From positions 930,001 through 994,000 of the forward strand of contig NZ_FNVY01000004.1 in assembly GCF_900104595.1 (NCBI RefSeq): 64,000 nt of DNA, written 5' to 3'. Shown here piece by piece: positions 46,401 through 55,330 of the stretch. Under the pieces are notes generated by a model. That model saw nothing but the letters and a program-made list of their open reading frames with translations. It made no database searches and was not told the origin of the DNA. Numbering within the stretch: position 1 is the first letter of the stretch; every line of letters starts with the position of its first letter. The DNA is from Enterococcus timonensis (GTDB lineage Bacteria; Bacillota; Bacilli; Lactobacillales; Enterococcaceae). Made by a program: the position numbers and the translations under genes.

Positions 46401-47135
46401 AGAAAGCGGTGGTTCCTCGGCTTGATGAATTAAAGCATCGTACTCGTTAATAATGTTCCCCAGCTCACTTTTAGCATCCGCCGCCAAAAGGTCCTGCCAA
46501 TTTTGACGAACCTTTTCTTCTTCATAGGCGTTAGGCAAATCATGCAACCACTGAACAGGATCCGGCAAACTCAAAGCAAAATTAGCCAGTTTAAAAATTA
46601 TTTCTTGCAAAGTATCATCATTGCGATCGCTATTAAAATTTTGCGACAAAGAAACGAAAGCTTCTTCTTGGTAAAATTCTTCCCGCAAATTTCCCCAAAC
46701 TTCTTCTTTTAATAAAATATTTTCCGTATCATCTGTTAAAAGACGGAATTTAGGATCTAAGCCAATCAAATAATAATAACGCTGAATGACATTTAAACAA
46801 AAAGCATGCAAGGTGGAAATGTTAGCTGCCGGTAATTTGGCTATCTGGCGCAAAAAATAACTTCGGCGCTCCCCAGTTTCATTTTGCAAACTTTCCTTTA
46901 AGGCGACTTCAATCCGCGCTTTCATTTCTTTAGCGGCACTTTCGGTAAAGGTAACAATTAATAATTCATCCACTCCAATGCCGGCGCGGATTTTTTCAAT
47001 CACTCGTTTCACCAGTACGGTAGTTTTTCCAGATCCGGCGGAAGCGGAAACCAAAATATTAGATTCTGTTTGATAAATCGCCTGCCACTGACTGTCAGTA
47101 TATTGCGCATCGGCTGGTTTTAATGGAATATTCAT
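43413..47135 (-). CDS. rexA: ATP-dependent helicase/nuclease subunit A
   Basis: 1,240 residues; UvrD-like helicase with a C-terminal nuclease domain, working with RexB to process double-strand breaks (AddAB equivalent). Walker A SASAGSGKTTVLVKRV, Walker B MVDEYQDINQLQE, later helicase motifs MTIHASKGLEFPVVF and RKLYVALTRAEQKIF. The nuclease motif is near residues 1150-1195 (HGIIDGYF, LVLFDFKTD). GGGAGG precedes the ATG, which overlaps the rexB stop as ATGA. Confidence 0.97.
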   Translation of the reverse strand: MNIPLKPADAQYTDSQWQAIYQTESNILVSASAGSGKTTVLVKRVIEKIRAGIGVDELLIVTFTESAAKEMKARIEVALKESLQNETGERRSYFLRQIAKLPAANISTLHAFCLNVIQRYYYLIGLDPKFRLLTDDTENILLKEEVWGNLREEFYQEEAFVSLSQNFNSDRNDDTLQEIIFKLANFALSLPDPVQWLHDLPNAYEEEKVRQNWQDLLAADAKSELGNIINEYDALIHQAEEPPLSKNLPKLQMERDFANIWVESLYVKSLEEQWKMLNEFSFDRWSALTKKEHQDDEVIKEAGNAIKDQRNLMKKRLQNLVSQLFPESPEKLTQMLPKAQALVATMSEKTRAFIEAYGQKKRQYNALDFNDLEHLALQILQTKDPVENQLTAQIFYQEKFQEVMVDEYQDINQLQEAILSSVAEVDNLFMVGDVKQSIYGFRLADPALFIEKYLAFQKNDPAVGQRILLQENFRSRPEVLQFTNLIFSQLMDEKVGQLDYDDDAALWQGNLQFQKEASFDPEILLFQKEKDEENRQEDAEELFDNDDNADAALEEADPFEDKTDGELTVVAQKIQELLAKPFQIFDKKMKKMRPVEYRDIVLLVPTKKNNLTILQTFKDYGMPVIMQDADNYFQAIEVKTMLALLKIIDNPYQDIPIVAVMHSAIFGFDEEELAEIRGKISDGDFYSAVLNYPKDSSPLAEKITDFCQQLENFRAAKKGLSLRQLIFYLYEETGFLDYVTGLAEGLQRKENLLALARRASQYEEMNYRGLFQFIRFIEKMQEKNKDLAEPAVLADENAVRVMTIHASKGLEFPVVFILDMTKKFNLRDLTEKTILDKKLGAGLSYLDEARVRHNTWVRLFIQQVKRGQLLSEEMRKLYVALTRAEQKIFLVGSYKSEEAMLNSWQQASLEANEKLSAPLRLKNSSMLDWVGYTLIRHPEMQAKLTVENPFTLKKLADYGHFSYTFYGADDLKPAVAVAPETLPNTEVSHITPEAVNILQAKYDDLAATQTASYQSVSEIKQIFADPDEKQMAPLAFHPTESSTTTQGRYVENELATPNFMATEKKITAASVGTAVHLLLQLVDLTVAPNVEIFKQLTDDLVEKGILTPEVVVRINFSKLVAFFATDFGQDLLKHATSLKREQPFSMLLEADTLFSEVKENNDLLIHGIIDGYFAIEEGLVLFDFKTDQIEKLSPINRAQTLKERYSGQLNLYQQAIEEATGKKVVAKVVVALDTNEAFAL

Positions 47136-50100
47136 GGCCGCACCTCCCCGTTTTCTGTTGCATTTTCTTCATTTTTTGGAGCAATTTTACCTAATACATC
47201 GCCCTTACTTAAAGGCTCAATCTTGCGATAATTATTTTCCGGCGTTAAGACGTCAAAGCGACAAATACTGCGGAAGGGACAATAATTACAAGCGCGCCGT
47301 TTTTTATCGTGATAACTTGGATTGAGTTCAATTTTCCCGCTGACTAAATCATTTCCGGCAGTCACGAGATTTTCCCGATTCCGCGCCCTTAATAAGTCCA
47401 GCTCACTTTCACTCACACTTTGACTCTCACTTGTTTTCAACTCGCCACTTTTTAATTTTTGCAACGGCAAAATAATGCTGTGACCTTGGGCATCGGGTTC
47501 AATTTCATTTAAAAAATCATCGTCCTTAACTAAAAGTCCTTGATATTTAAATTCCTTATACCAATCTTTTTCCGTGGCTTTTTCCGGCTTTAATTCTGGA
47601 TTTCTCACATGGAGATAAAAAGCGCCCCCCGCTTTAAAATTATCCGAATCTAGAGACGCTAATTTCCCACTTAATTTTTCTTTATTTTCCGGCATCAATA
47701 CCACATCTAAATACGTCAGCATCTGCATCGCCAGTCCGTAATAGGCATCGGCGAAACTGAAATTATGCTTGGAAGACTTGTAATCCACAACCGTGATATA
47801 CGAGCTTTGATCTAAGGCCGTAATATCCACCCGGTCAATAATCCCCCGCAAATATAAATGCTGGCCATTACTCAAAAGAAAATTTGGACCGGTGAGATTT
47901 TGCGAATGATGACTCTGACCATCGAAAAACCACTCTGTGGCCACCGTTTGACTCGTCATCTGCCCCATTTGCCAATGAATGGCTTTCACCATATTTTTCA
48001 AGGTGGAAATGAGATTATCTTTTAAATAAATCATCCGCTGACTGCGGGCAAACACTTGATAATGGCGCTCCGATAAAACCAAATCCAACGTCTCTGTTAA
48101 AAATACTTTCAGCTTTTCGTCAGTCAGATTAGCCAAAAGTTGTCCGTTATGCATAATAATTTTAAATAATTCATCTAGTACTTCATGGAAAAATTCACCA
48201 GTAATTTGCGGATTCAAGCCAAAAAGTTCCCGCTCTTTTAATTTCAAACCGTAAGTTAAATAATATTTGTACTGGCAATCATAAAAATTCTCCATTTTAG
48301 AAACTGATGCTTGAATATTTTCACCATATAAATCAGTCGCTGTTTCAGGCGTCATATTTTTCGGAATATTTTTTTGTGGCCAAGCTTGTTCTAGCTTTTG
48401 ATACAGAGGCGCCTCACTACTTTTCCTCAATAAACTTGGCACACTTTGCCAAAAGGGATGCAGCACGGTTTCTTTTTGTCTGTTTACTGCAAAGACGCTG
48501 GCATAATCAGTCAGAAGTTGGCGATACGTCGACAGCCGACCAATCGTTTGCGCATCATCTTCCACTTTTTTCAAAGACATTGCTTCTTGCCAATTTAGTT
48601 GAAAATGTTGCTTCAAACGCGTTATAAAACTCGATGGCGCCATCAGTCCTTTTTCTTTTTGGCGAGCATAGCTTAAATAAACTCCCGCAGTTCCTGCACT
48701 TAACAAATGCAACATATACAAATTTTCTCTTTGATTTTCTTTTTCCGTATCAAAACTCAAAGAATGAAAATCTTGGACGGTGGCGATTTTTTGCCGCTCT
48801 TCATCGGTTAATAAAGTATTATTGGCGATTTTTTTCGGCATAGCTTCTTGATCCAAACCTAAGCCAAAGACATACGCCTTATTTTTCGGCAAAGCATTTT
48901 CCACTTGTTGAATTTGCACTTGGTCCAAGGTTTGGGGAATTTGGTCATAGGACAATTCACTTAATCCAGTAGCCAAAAGTTGCCGAAAATCCTCGTAGAC
49001 AAAAGGTTCATCGCCAAAAATAACGACATATTCATCTAAAAGTTGGCACAGCGCTGCCCACGTTTGTTCATGATTTTTAGCTAGAGCGAGATTGCCATTA
49101 CTAATCGCCTCTTTTTGAAACCAGCTGAATTGCTCTTTGACACCAGATTCTTCTAAAAATTGATAAAAAATGCCGGCAGCTTCTAGGCCTGTCTGAGCTT
49201 TTTCTAACGTCTGATAAAAATGATGGACGCAATGGACGAATTGGTCTTTAAAAGTATTGGAAAAATCCTCTAATTCTTTTTCTTTTAAATAACGAGGATC
49301 CTTTTTCAACTCGCCAGAATCGATTTGCGGGACTGTCAGTAAATGCCAAGGTCCTTTCGTAAAGTCGGCGCCACGAAAGTCATTTTGCAATAAAATATTT
49401 TCAAATAAATCCACTTTACGTTGAAAATCCTGCTGATTTTCTTGCCAATAGCTAAGTTCTTCTTCGTGACTTAGCGGCATTCCATTTAGCTGATTAAATT
49501 TTACCGAGTCTTCCCCACCGATAATTTCATCACCATGGATTTCTCCATAGTCATCGTCCCAATAAAGCAGCTCACTTTTTAAAAGTCGCGCCACATCTTG
49601 GTAGCGAAAATTACCTTCATGCACTAAAAATAAACTTTCCAAAAATTCCACTAAAGGATGTTGTTTCATCGTTAAACTTTGACTAAACATCATAGGAATT
49701 TCGTTTTGAGCAAAAATATTTTCAATTAATTCTTGATACAAAGAAAAATCCCGCAAATAAAGACCGATATCTTTATAGCGCACGCCACTTCGCACTAAGC
49801 GTTTGATTTCTTTGGCCACCCACAACACTTCTTCATAGGCGCTTTGTCCTTCGATTAAATGTAAAAAATCATCTACTGCTGGTATTTTTTGTGGTTCTGG
49901 CATTTTTTGAAAAGAATCCCGCCAAAAGGTCGCCACTTCTTGGGCCGCTGAATTTTCCGGTTCGGCCACTTCTTGCACCCACTGGGAAATATTTAATTCT
50001 CGAGCTACTTCTTGAAATTGCGCCACGTCAGAAACTAACCAGTTTAAAAAATCCGGCGCTTGTGGATCGTAGACTTGATCTAAAACTACCGTGGCGTTTC

Positions 50101-50770
50101 CAGCCATTAAAGAATTAATCACGCGACGTTCTTCAGGATTAAATTGTTGAAATCCTAAAAAAGTAAAACCTGTCTGACTAACATCTTCTGTCGCTATAAA
50201 TTCAGATAAAGCTTGCAGCAAACTAGTTTCTCTAAGTTTAAAATTTGGCAACTCTTTGACATATTGCTCGTATAAAAAAAATAATTCCGTCAGTTTTTCA
50301 GCTTCTACTCGTTTTAAACTTGGTAGTTGACTCATTTCTAATAAGTCGCCGGCCGTTAACGCCCCTTGTTGCAACTCAGTAAATAAACTTTGCAGCTGGT
50401 CAATGAAACCTGGCGCGTTGACTTGGCTTTTTAAGAGCACCAATTCTTCTTGATTTTCTAGCAAGACTTTTTTAATTAGTAAGGGCATCCCCACTTCAGA
50501 AATCGCCTGATTCCCAAAAAAAGCCGAGTTTTTCAAATAAAACCAAGCTAAACGCGAGAAACTAAAGACTTGAATATTTAAAAAGGCGTTTTGCTGATTG
50601 AAGTCTTTGATTTTTTTCAACAAAGAAACTTCTTCTTGAAACTTAATATGGTTAGGCGCCACAAAAAAGAGCGACTTGATTTGTCCACTCTCTAAATCTG
50701 CCAGTCCGCGTTTGACTAGTTGATCTTGATGCAATGCTAAAATTGAACCTTGGGCAATCGTTAAACTCAC
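47132..50770 (-). CDS. rexB: ATP-dependent nuclease subunit B
   Basis: About 1,212 residues. The N-terminal ATP site of Bacillus AddB is absent (SLFFVAPNHIKFQEEVSLL), as known for lactobacillales RexB. The C-terminal nuclease domain (about 960-1190) has VDYKSSKHNFSF, and the iron-sulfur cysteines are NYCPFRSICRF with an earlier cysteine near the YDCQYKYY segment. The start is GTG 50770 after TTAGGTG; GTG 50779 lies in that site. First gene of the rexB-rexA operon. Confidence 0.95.
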   Translation of the reverse strand: MSLTIAQGSILALHQDQLVKRGLADLESGQIKSLFFVAPNHIKFQEEVSLLKKIKDFNQQNAFLNIQVFSFSRLAWFYLKNSAFFGNQAISEVGMPLLIKKVLLENQEELVLLKSQVNAPGFIDQLQSLFTELQQGALTAGDLLEMSQLPSLKRVEAEKLTELFFLYEQYVKELPNFKLRETSLLQALSEFIATEDVSQTGFTFLGFQQFNPEERRVINSLMAGNATVVLDQVYDPQAPDFLNWLVSDVAQFQEVARELNISQWVQEVAEPENSAAQEVATFWRDSFQKMPEPQKIPAVDDFLHLIEGQSAYEEVLWVAKEIKRLVRSGVRYKDIGLYLRDFSLYQELIENIFAQNEIPMMFSQSLTMKQHPLVEFLESLFLVHEGNFRYQDVARLLKSELLYWDDDYGEIHGDEIIGGEDSVKFNQLNGMPLSHEEELSYWQENQQDFQRKVDLFENILLQNDFRGADFTKGPWHLLTVPQIDSGELKKDPRYLKEKELEDFSNTFKDQFVHCVHHFYQTLEKAQTGLEAAGIFYQFLEESGVKEQFSWFQKEAISNGNLALAKNHEQTWAALCQLLDEYVVIFGDEPFVYEDFRQLLATGLSELSYDQIPQTLDQVQIQQVENALPKNKAYVFGLGLDQEAMPKKIANNTLLTDEERQKIATVQDFHSLSFDTEKENQRENLYMLHLLSAGTAGVYLSYARQKEKGLMAPSSFITRLKQHFQLNWQEAMSLKKVEDDAQTIGRLSTYRQLLTDYASVFAVNRQKETVLHPFWQSVPSLLRKSSEAPLYQKLEQAWPQKNIPKNMTPETATDLYGENIQASVSKMENFYDCQYKYYLTYGLKLKERELFGLNPQITGEFFHEVLDELFKIIMHNGQLLANLTDEKLKVFLTETLDLVLSERHYQVFARSQRMIYLKDNLISTLKNMVKAIHWQMGQMTSQTVATEWFFDGQSHHSQNLTGPNFLLSNGQHLYLRGIIDRVDITALDQSSYITVVDYKSSKHNFSFADAYYGLAMQMLTYLDVVLMPENKEKLSGKLASLDSDNFKAGGAFYLHVRNPELKPEKATEKDWYKEFKYQGLLVKDDDFLNEIEPDAQGHSIILPLQKLKSGELKTSESQSVSESELDLLRARNRENLVTAGNDLVSGKIELNPSYHDKKRRACNYCPFRSICRFDVLTPENNYRKIEPLSKGDVLGKIAPKNEENATENGEVRP

Positions 50771-50973
50771 GGTATTCACCTAATTTCTATATTTTTTCTT
50801 CATTAGTTACATTTATTTTCAAGTCATTTTTTTGTTTACTTTCAGAGTCCCTTTTGTGATTTCATTTTAACATATTTTCCCGCAAAAAAATTTATCGAGC
50901 ATATCACTTTACTTACTTTTAGTTAGCTGTTAAACTTACAAAGTAAAATCAAATCGCAAAGGTGGAATTTAAT

Positions 50974-51576
50974 ATGTCAACTCAACAATTTTTAGAAAAT
51001 CTTAAATTACGTCGCTCCATTTACTCATTAGGTAAAGACGTTACTTTATCCAAAGAAGATATCGTGGATTTAATTGAAGGTGTTGTAAAAGAATCGCCAA
51101 CAGCTTTCAACTCTCAAACACAACGGGTCGTTATTTTGTTCGGTCAAGATCATGAAAAATTATGGGACATCACTGCTGAAGCTTTGAAACCATTAACACC
51201 AGCGGAAGCTTATCCTAATACTTTGAAAAAATTAGACAGCTTTAAAGCCGGCTTCGGAACAGTCTTATTTTTCGAAGATCACGATGTCGTGAAAAATTTA
51301 CAAGAACAATTCACACTTTATGCTGACAACTTCCCTGTTTGGAGTGAACAAGCATCTGGTTTAACTACTGAAAATGTTTGGGTTTCCTTATCCATCGCCG
51401 GTCTTGGCGCCAACCTTCAACATTACAATCCAGTAATTGACGAAGCAGTTGCTAAAGAATGGAACACACCAGCTAATTGGAAATTACGTTCCCAACTTGT
51501 TTTCGGTTCTGTTCAAGCGGAAGCTCCTGAAAAAGAATATATGGACGATGCCGATCGTTTTAAAGTATTCGGCTAA
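50974..51576 (+). CDS. Nitroreductase-family flavoprotein
   Basis: 200 residues; FMN-dependent oxidoreductase of the small HBN1-like group. FLENLKLRRSIYSLGKD at the N-terminus binds FMN phosphate; ESPTAFNSQTQRVVILFG and SIAGLGANLQHYNP are family motifs. The start is ATG 50974 with AAAGGTGG upstream. Such enzymes reduce nitro-compounds or quinones; natural substrate unknown. A terminator follows. Confidence 0.9.
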   Translation: MSTQQFLENLKLRRSIYSLGKDVTLSKEDIVDLIEGVVKESPTAFNSQTQRVVILFGQDHEKLWDITAEALKPLTPAEAYPNTLKKLDSFKAGFGTVLFFEDHDVVKNLQEQFTLYADNFPVWSEQASGLTTENVWVSLSIAGLGANLQHYNPVIDEAVAKEWNTPANWKLRSQLVFGSVQAEAPEKEYMDDADRFKVFG

Positions 51577-51582
51577 AATGCA

Positions 51583-51626
51583 AAAAAAAAATTCGTTGGG
51601 CCTCCCAGGTCCGACGAATTTTTTTG
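51583..51626 (+). terminator. Terminator after the nitroreductase gene
   Basis: AAATTCGT-GG pairs with CC-ACGAATTT, then T7. Confidence 0.85.
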
Positions 51627-51672
51627 ATTAAAAAAACACTTGTTTTGATTTGTTTTTCATTTCACAACGTTA

Positions 51673-51882
51673 TTATTCATATTCAGAAATAAAATCACAA
51701 TAACGTACAACAACTTTAGAAGCTTTCTCAACGACGGCAATTTTGTCACATTGCGCATGATGACGAACATAAATAATACTGCTTCTTTCAAATTTACTAA
51801 TGACATCCCCAATGACAGCGCCCTTTATACCAACTGCTTCACACAAATAACTTTTCCCTATTTCAATTTTCTCTTGATCCAT
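51673..51882 (-). CDS. DUF2187-like small protein
   Basis: 69 residues, all-beta: IEIGKSYLCEAVGIKGAVIG then ISKFERSSIIYV and KVVVRYCDF. It resembles the KOW-like DUF2187/YkvS family, whose role is unknown. The start is ATG 51882, 7 bases after GAGAGGA; the longer frame to 51957 has no ribosome site. No neighbours on the same strand. Confidence 0.6.
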   Translation of the reverse strand: MDQEKIEIGKSYLCEAVGIKGAVIGDVISKFERSSIIYVRHHAQCDKIAVVEKASKVVVRYCDFISEYE

Positions 51883-52008
51883 AAAATCTTCCTCTCTATT
51901 TAAGTTGAGTTTAGAATAACATACCTTTCTAGAAAATGAAACGTTTTTTAAAAACACTGTTGTTATTTAATTATGAATTAAAAAACACTCTATTTTTTAA
52001 ACTTATTT

Positions 52009-52038
52009 TTGGCATTTTTTACCAAAATTCGTTACAAT
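52009..52038 (+). promoter_or_regulatory. Promoter of the DUF308 gene
   Basis: TTGGCA (52009-52014), 18 bases, TACAAT (52033-52038). Confidence 0.6.
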
Positions 52039-52069
52039 TAGGTCGAGAAATGATAAAGGAGGAATAATC

Positions 52070-52597
52070 ATGCGTTCATTTATTGCAGCCCTACGCAAAT
52101 ATCAATTACTACAAGCTTTCGTTTATATTGTTTTAGGCATTTTTTTATTAATCAATCCCGACAGTTTTTTCAAAATAATGATTTATTTGTTGGGAGGTTA
52201 CTTCATTGTAATGGGCCTTTTAGGACTGATCAGTGAAATCCGCACCAAAATGCCTAACCGAAGTTCAGTCGTCTTACAAGTTTTACTTATGTTGACAGGT
52301 GTTCTTGTCATTATCTTTTTACCAACTTTAATTGGCCTGATGAATGTGATCTTCGGATTATTTATTTTCGCTCATGGTATTGGTAAAATCTTTGACGGCT
52401 TGAATTTGCGCAAAGAAGTTATTAACACCGGTCGTTCCATTATTTTATACGGCGCCCTTTTAGCGATATTAGGGTTAGTCATTTTATTTAATCCATTTGC
52501 TACCACCTTATTTCTATTCCAAATCACCGGCCTGATTCTTATTATTACCGGCCTGATTGATTTAGTCAGCTACTTTGGCTTACGAAAATATTTCTAA
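52070..52597 (+). CDS. HdeD/DUF308-family membrane protein
   Basis: 175 residues with six closely spaced hydrophobic helices from about residue 12 to 172 in DUF308 repeats (LQAFVYIVLGIFLLINP, IFGLFIFAHGIGKIFDGL, ITGLILIITGLIDLVSYF). HdeD of E. coli is linked to acid resistance; for Gram-positive members the role is unknown. AAAGGAGG precedes the ATG. Confidence 0.82.
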   Translation: MRSFIAALRKYQLLQAFVYIVLGIFLLINPDSFFKIMIYLLGGYFIVMGLLGLISEIRTKMPNRSSVVLQVLLMLTGVLVIIFLPTLIGLMNVIFGLFIFAHGIGKIFDGLNLRKEVINTGRSIILYGALLAILGLVILFNPFATTLFLFQITGLILIITGLIDLVSYFGLRKYF

Positions 52598-52599
52598 AT

Positions 52600-52647
52600 A
52601 AAAAACAGTGGAGACTCTCAATTAAGAGAAGTCTTCACTGTTTTTTA
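52600..52647. terminator. Bidirectional terminator, DUF308 and DUF805 genes
   Basis: AAAAAACAGTG-AGACT-CTC pairs with GAG-AGTCT-CACTGTTTTTT; it includes the last codons of the DUF805 gene. Confidence 0.8.
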
Positions 52648-53272
52648 TTTCCTCCACATCTTCTGGCGGATCAATAAAACTAGATTTTTGTTTGAAAAAG
52701 AAATTAGCTACACCACTTGTTTTCTCGGTAGTAAAAGTTCCTGTTGGCAAAAGCGTCACAATAAATAGTCCCAAGGTGAAAATCATTTGAATCGGACTAT
52801 AGGAAGCTCCTGTTTGATATCCGTTTTGAACAGTTGTCGCAATATTAACAGTTGTAAATGAACCAAAAAGAATATTTATAATAATCAGCAACACTTGGGC
52901 GCGACCGCGAATCCCCACGTCCCGCACGCGGCGCACTTGTAAAGCAAGGTTTGGCACAAAAATAGCTAAAGAAAAAATAACTAAAACGATCAAAGGACCC
53001 ATTGAACCCCATAACGATTGGAGAAATTCACGCTCACTTAACTCATCGACGACACTGCTTGCATTGCTACTAGAAATTGCCGTCAAAACAAAACTAATCA
53101 GCGGAGCAACTGCCCAAACAATTAAAAAGATACTAATGATTCCAACAATCAGTTGCATCCACCAATACCCTGCTCGCGTGCTTCGACCTTTAAAATCAAC
53201 ATATCCTTTAAAAAAATCAAGGAAAGCTGTTTTAAAAGTTACTTTACCTGGCCGTTCTTGAATTTGTGCCAT
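52622..53272 (-). CDS. DUF805-family membrane protein
   Basis: 216 residues. The N-terminal FKGYVDFKGRSTRAGYWW motif and the loop LQVRRVRDVGIRG are the DUF805 signatures; four hydrophobic helices lie at about 40-65, 92-112, 128-145 and 160-178. The function of the family is unknown. The tail is acidic (PPEDVEEIKNSEDFS). Confidence 0.88.
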   Translation of the reverse strand: MAQIQERPGKVTFKTAFLDFFKGYVDFKGRSTRAGYWWMQLIVGIISIFLIVWAVAPLISFVLTAISSSNASSVVDELSEREFLQSLWGSMGPLIVLVIFSLAIFVPNLALQVRRVRDVGIRGRAQVLLIIINILFGSFTTVNIATTVQNGYQTGASYSPIQMIFTLGLFIVTLLPTGTFTTEKTSGVANFFFKQKSSFIDPPEDVEEIKNSEDFS

Positions 53273-53372
53273 TTTAATTCCCTTCTTTCTATAGAAATAC
53301 TTTTATTTAATATTAGGCTAAATACTAATATTTAGCAAGCTTGAAGGCCATTTTTACTACGATTTTCCCCAC

Positions 53373-53402
53373 AAAAAAAAGCGAGCACGCAGCTCGCTTT
53401 TT
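53373..53402. terminator. Terminator after the symporter gene
   Basis: AAAAAGCGAGC pairs with GCTCGCTTTTT; long T run on the minus strand. Confidence 0.85.
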
Positions 53403-53423
53403 CATTTTTATTTTAAATTTATT

Positions 53424-54815
53424 TTATTCGTTTTCAGCAATAACGGCTTTCGGATCGTTTAAGACTTCGCGATTCAGATCTTTCACCCGAGCGCTAGTTA
53501 ATACACCGGCGACCATTGAGCCAGAAACATTGACAGCTGTCCGCGCCATATCGATCAAAGGTTCCACAGAAATGACTAAACCGACAATGGCGATTGGCAA
53601 ATTCATTGAACTTAAAACGATTAAAGAAGCGAACGTTGCGCCTCCGCCGACACCAGCCACACCGAAACTAGAAATCGTGACGATAGCAACTAACATCAAG
53701 ACAAATTGTAATGAGAAAATATCAACACCAACTGTTGGCGCCACAATCGTTGCTAACATGGCTGGATAAACACCAGCACAGCCATTTTGCCCAATGGACA
53801 AACCAAAACTTGCGGAAAAATTAGCTGTAGCATCATCGACACCTAATGCTTCTGTTTGCGTTTGAATATTTAAAGGCAACGCACCGGCTGAAGACCGGGA
53901 AGTAAAGGCGAAGCTCAACACTGTCCAAGTTTTTTTCAAATAAGTAATCGGTGAAACTTTAACCAAGCCCAATAATAGAAAATGAACTAACATCACGACG
54001 ATTAAAGCCGTGTACGAAGATAAAACAAATTTTCCGAGATTGACAATGGCTGCAAAATTTGACGTTGCCAAAACTTTCGTCATTAAGGCAAACACACCAA
54101 ATGGCGTTAAGCGCAAGACTAAAGTGGTAATGCGCATTACTAATTTATACAAAGAATCCATCAGATCGGCAAAAAATTGTCCTTCTTTAGGTGCTTTGCG
54201 TTTAATTCCAAGATAAGCCACACCAACAAAAGCGGCGAAAATTACTACACCAATCGTTGAAGTTGCCCGTGTGCCAGCAAAATCGGCGAACACGTTACGG
54301 GGAATAAAGTTTAAAATTTGTTCAGGAATTGATAAATTTTCTACTGTTTCTTGGCGAGTTACTAGTTCCGCAATCCGCGCAGTTTCAGCAGAGCCTTCTG
54401 TAAATGCTGCCCCGTTTAAACCAAAAAGTAAAACCGATCCGTATCCGATTAGAGCGGCAATCGCCGTTGTCCCGAGTAATGACATTAAGACCGTTGAAGA
54501 AATTTTTCCTAATTTCTCCGTGACTTTCAACCGGGTAAAGGCTGAAACAATTGAGACAAAGACCAGCGGCATAACGAGCATTTGTAAAAAGGCTACGTAC
54601 CCTGATCCAACAACATCCATCCACGAAACCGCCGTGGTGGTGACATTACTTTCCGTTCCTAGCGTCAATTGTAAAATGACCCCAAAAACAATCCCTGCGC
54701 CTAATCCAATAAATACTCGTTTAGAAAATGACGCGTGCTTTTTTTGCATGTAATACAGACCGTAAAGTCCAGCTACAAAAATCGCGAGAACTAACAAAAT
54801 CAATGCAAGTTCCAT
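53424..54815 (-). CDS. tcyP: Dicarboxylate/amino acid:cation symporter, TcyP-type (probable L-cystine)
   Basis: 463 residues with at least eight hydrophobic segments. Core motifs of this carrier family are visible: FLQMLVMPLVFVSIVSAF, AFTSRSSAGALPLNI and FGLSIGQNGCAGVYPA, then GVAGVGGGATFASLIVL. The long insertion and the sequence near the second helix are closer to TcyP cystine carriers than to glutamate carriers; substrate is inferred. The start is ATG 54815, 7 bases after GGAGG; other in-frame ATGs lie just upstream. Confidence 0.85.
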   Translation of the reverse strand: MELALILLVLAIFVAGLYGLYYMQKKHASFSKRVFIGLGAGIVFGVILQLTLGTESNVTTTAVSWMDVVGSGYVAFLQMLVMPLVFVSIVSAFTRLKVTEKLGKISSTVLMSLLGTTAIAALIGYGSVLLFGLNGAAFTEGSAETARIAELVTRQETVENLSIPEQILNFIPRNVFADFAGTRATSTIGVVIFAAFVGVAYLGIKRKAPKEGQFFADLMDSLYKLVMRITTLVLRLTPFGVFALMTKVLATSNFAAIVNLGKFVLSSYTALIVVMLVHFLLLGLVKVSPITYLKKTWTVLSFAFTSRSSAGALPLNIQTQTEALGVDDATANFSASFGLSIGQNGCAGVYPAMLATIVAPTVGVDIFSLQFVLMLVAIVTISSFGVAGVGGGATFASLIVLSSMNLPIAIVGLVISVEPLIDMARTAVNVSGSMVAGVLTSARVKDLNREVLNDPKAVIAENE

Positions 54816-54851
54816 TTCCATTCCTCCATTACTCAAAAATTTTTAGCTGCA

Positions 54852-54888
54852 AGAGAGTAAAGGTCTCTGATGGCTGACTAAAGCCATC
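54852..54888 (-). promoter_or_regulatory. Two small hairpins in the tcyP leader
   Basis: Minus strand GATGGCT / AGCCATC then AGAGA / TCTCT, between a likely extended -10 (TGGTAAACT near 54920) and the gene. No T-box or known riboswitch motif is seen. Confidence 0.35.
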
Positions 54889-55034
54889 CTGAAGTTAATC
54901 AGTAACTCGTTTAGTTTACCAAAGATTGAAAGATTGCGCTAGCCAAATCCCTTGAAAAATCGGCGAATTTCTATAAAAATTCTCGAAAACCCTTTCGAAA
55001 AATGATTAAAAAAAAGAGCCGCAAAACTTCTGCG

Positions 55035-55220
55035 TCAATCAGAAGTTTCACTGTTCCTTTTTTTATCTAAGCCAATAATTTCTCGTTGTTTACGATTGGC
55101 CTCATCAGCAATATATTTCATCACAAATTTAAATTCTTTGGCAGTGGCGTTTTCTGATAAATTAGCTACACTTTTATTGTATTTATTAATAATTTGTTGG
55201 ACTTGCTCTTTTTCAGTCAT
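55035..55220 (-). CDS. Small charged protein, unknown
   Basis: 61 residues, helical and highly charged (MTEKEQVQQIINKYNKSV; KYIADEANRKQREIIGL). GGAGGAAG and ATG are well spaced, so translation is likely. Not recognised. A 26-codon frame overlaps its first codons. Confidence 0.5.
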   Translation of the reverse strand: MTEKEQVQQIINKYNKSVANLSENATAKEFKFVMKYIADEANRKQREIIGLDKKRNSETSD

Positions 55221-55293
55221 CTAATTCTTCCTCCAATTTTTCTGGGGTAAATTGCAATGCCAAAATAATATTTTGAAAAAAACGACGGTACAT
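55213..55293 (-). CDS. Possible 26-residue peptide overlapping the next gene
   Basis: The frame reads MYRRFFQNIILALQFT, then an acidic end, and stops as ATGACTGA eight bases into the 61-residue gene. Amphipathic helix with an acidic tail. The ATG has no good ribosome site and lies in the arm of the terminator of the DUF1149 gene. It could be a real coupled small gene or the remnant of a larger one. Confidence 0.25.
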   Translation of the reverse strand: MYRRFFQNIILALQFTPEKLEEELDD

Positions 55294-55323
55294 CTTTAAA
55301 AAATCAGATGTCCGCCGTTTTTT
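55276..55323 (-). terminator. Terminator after the DUF1149 gene
   Basis: AAACGGCGG-ACATCT pairs with AGATGT-CCGTCGTTT, then T run on the minus strand. Confidence 0.8.
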
Positions 55324-55330
55324 ATTTCAA

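Noticed and set aside
54271-54753. 160-codon plus-strand frame inside the symporter gene
   Set aside because: It is the complement of a well-supported membrane transporter gene and has no ribosome site.
54837-54940. Riboswitch or T-box ahead of tcyP
   Set aside because: Only two small hairpins are seen; no GGTGG/antiterminator, SAM or other known motif.
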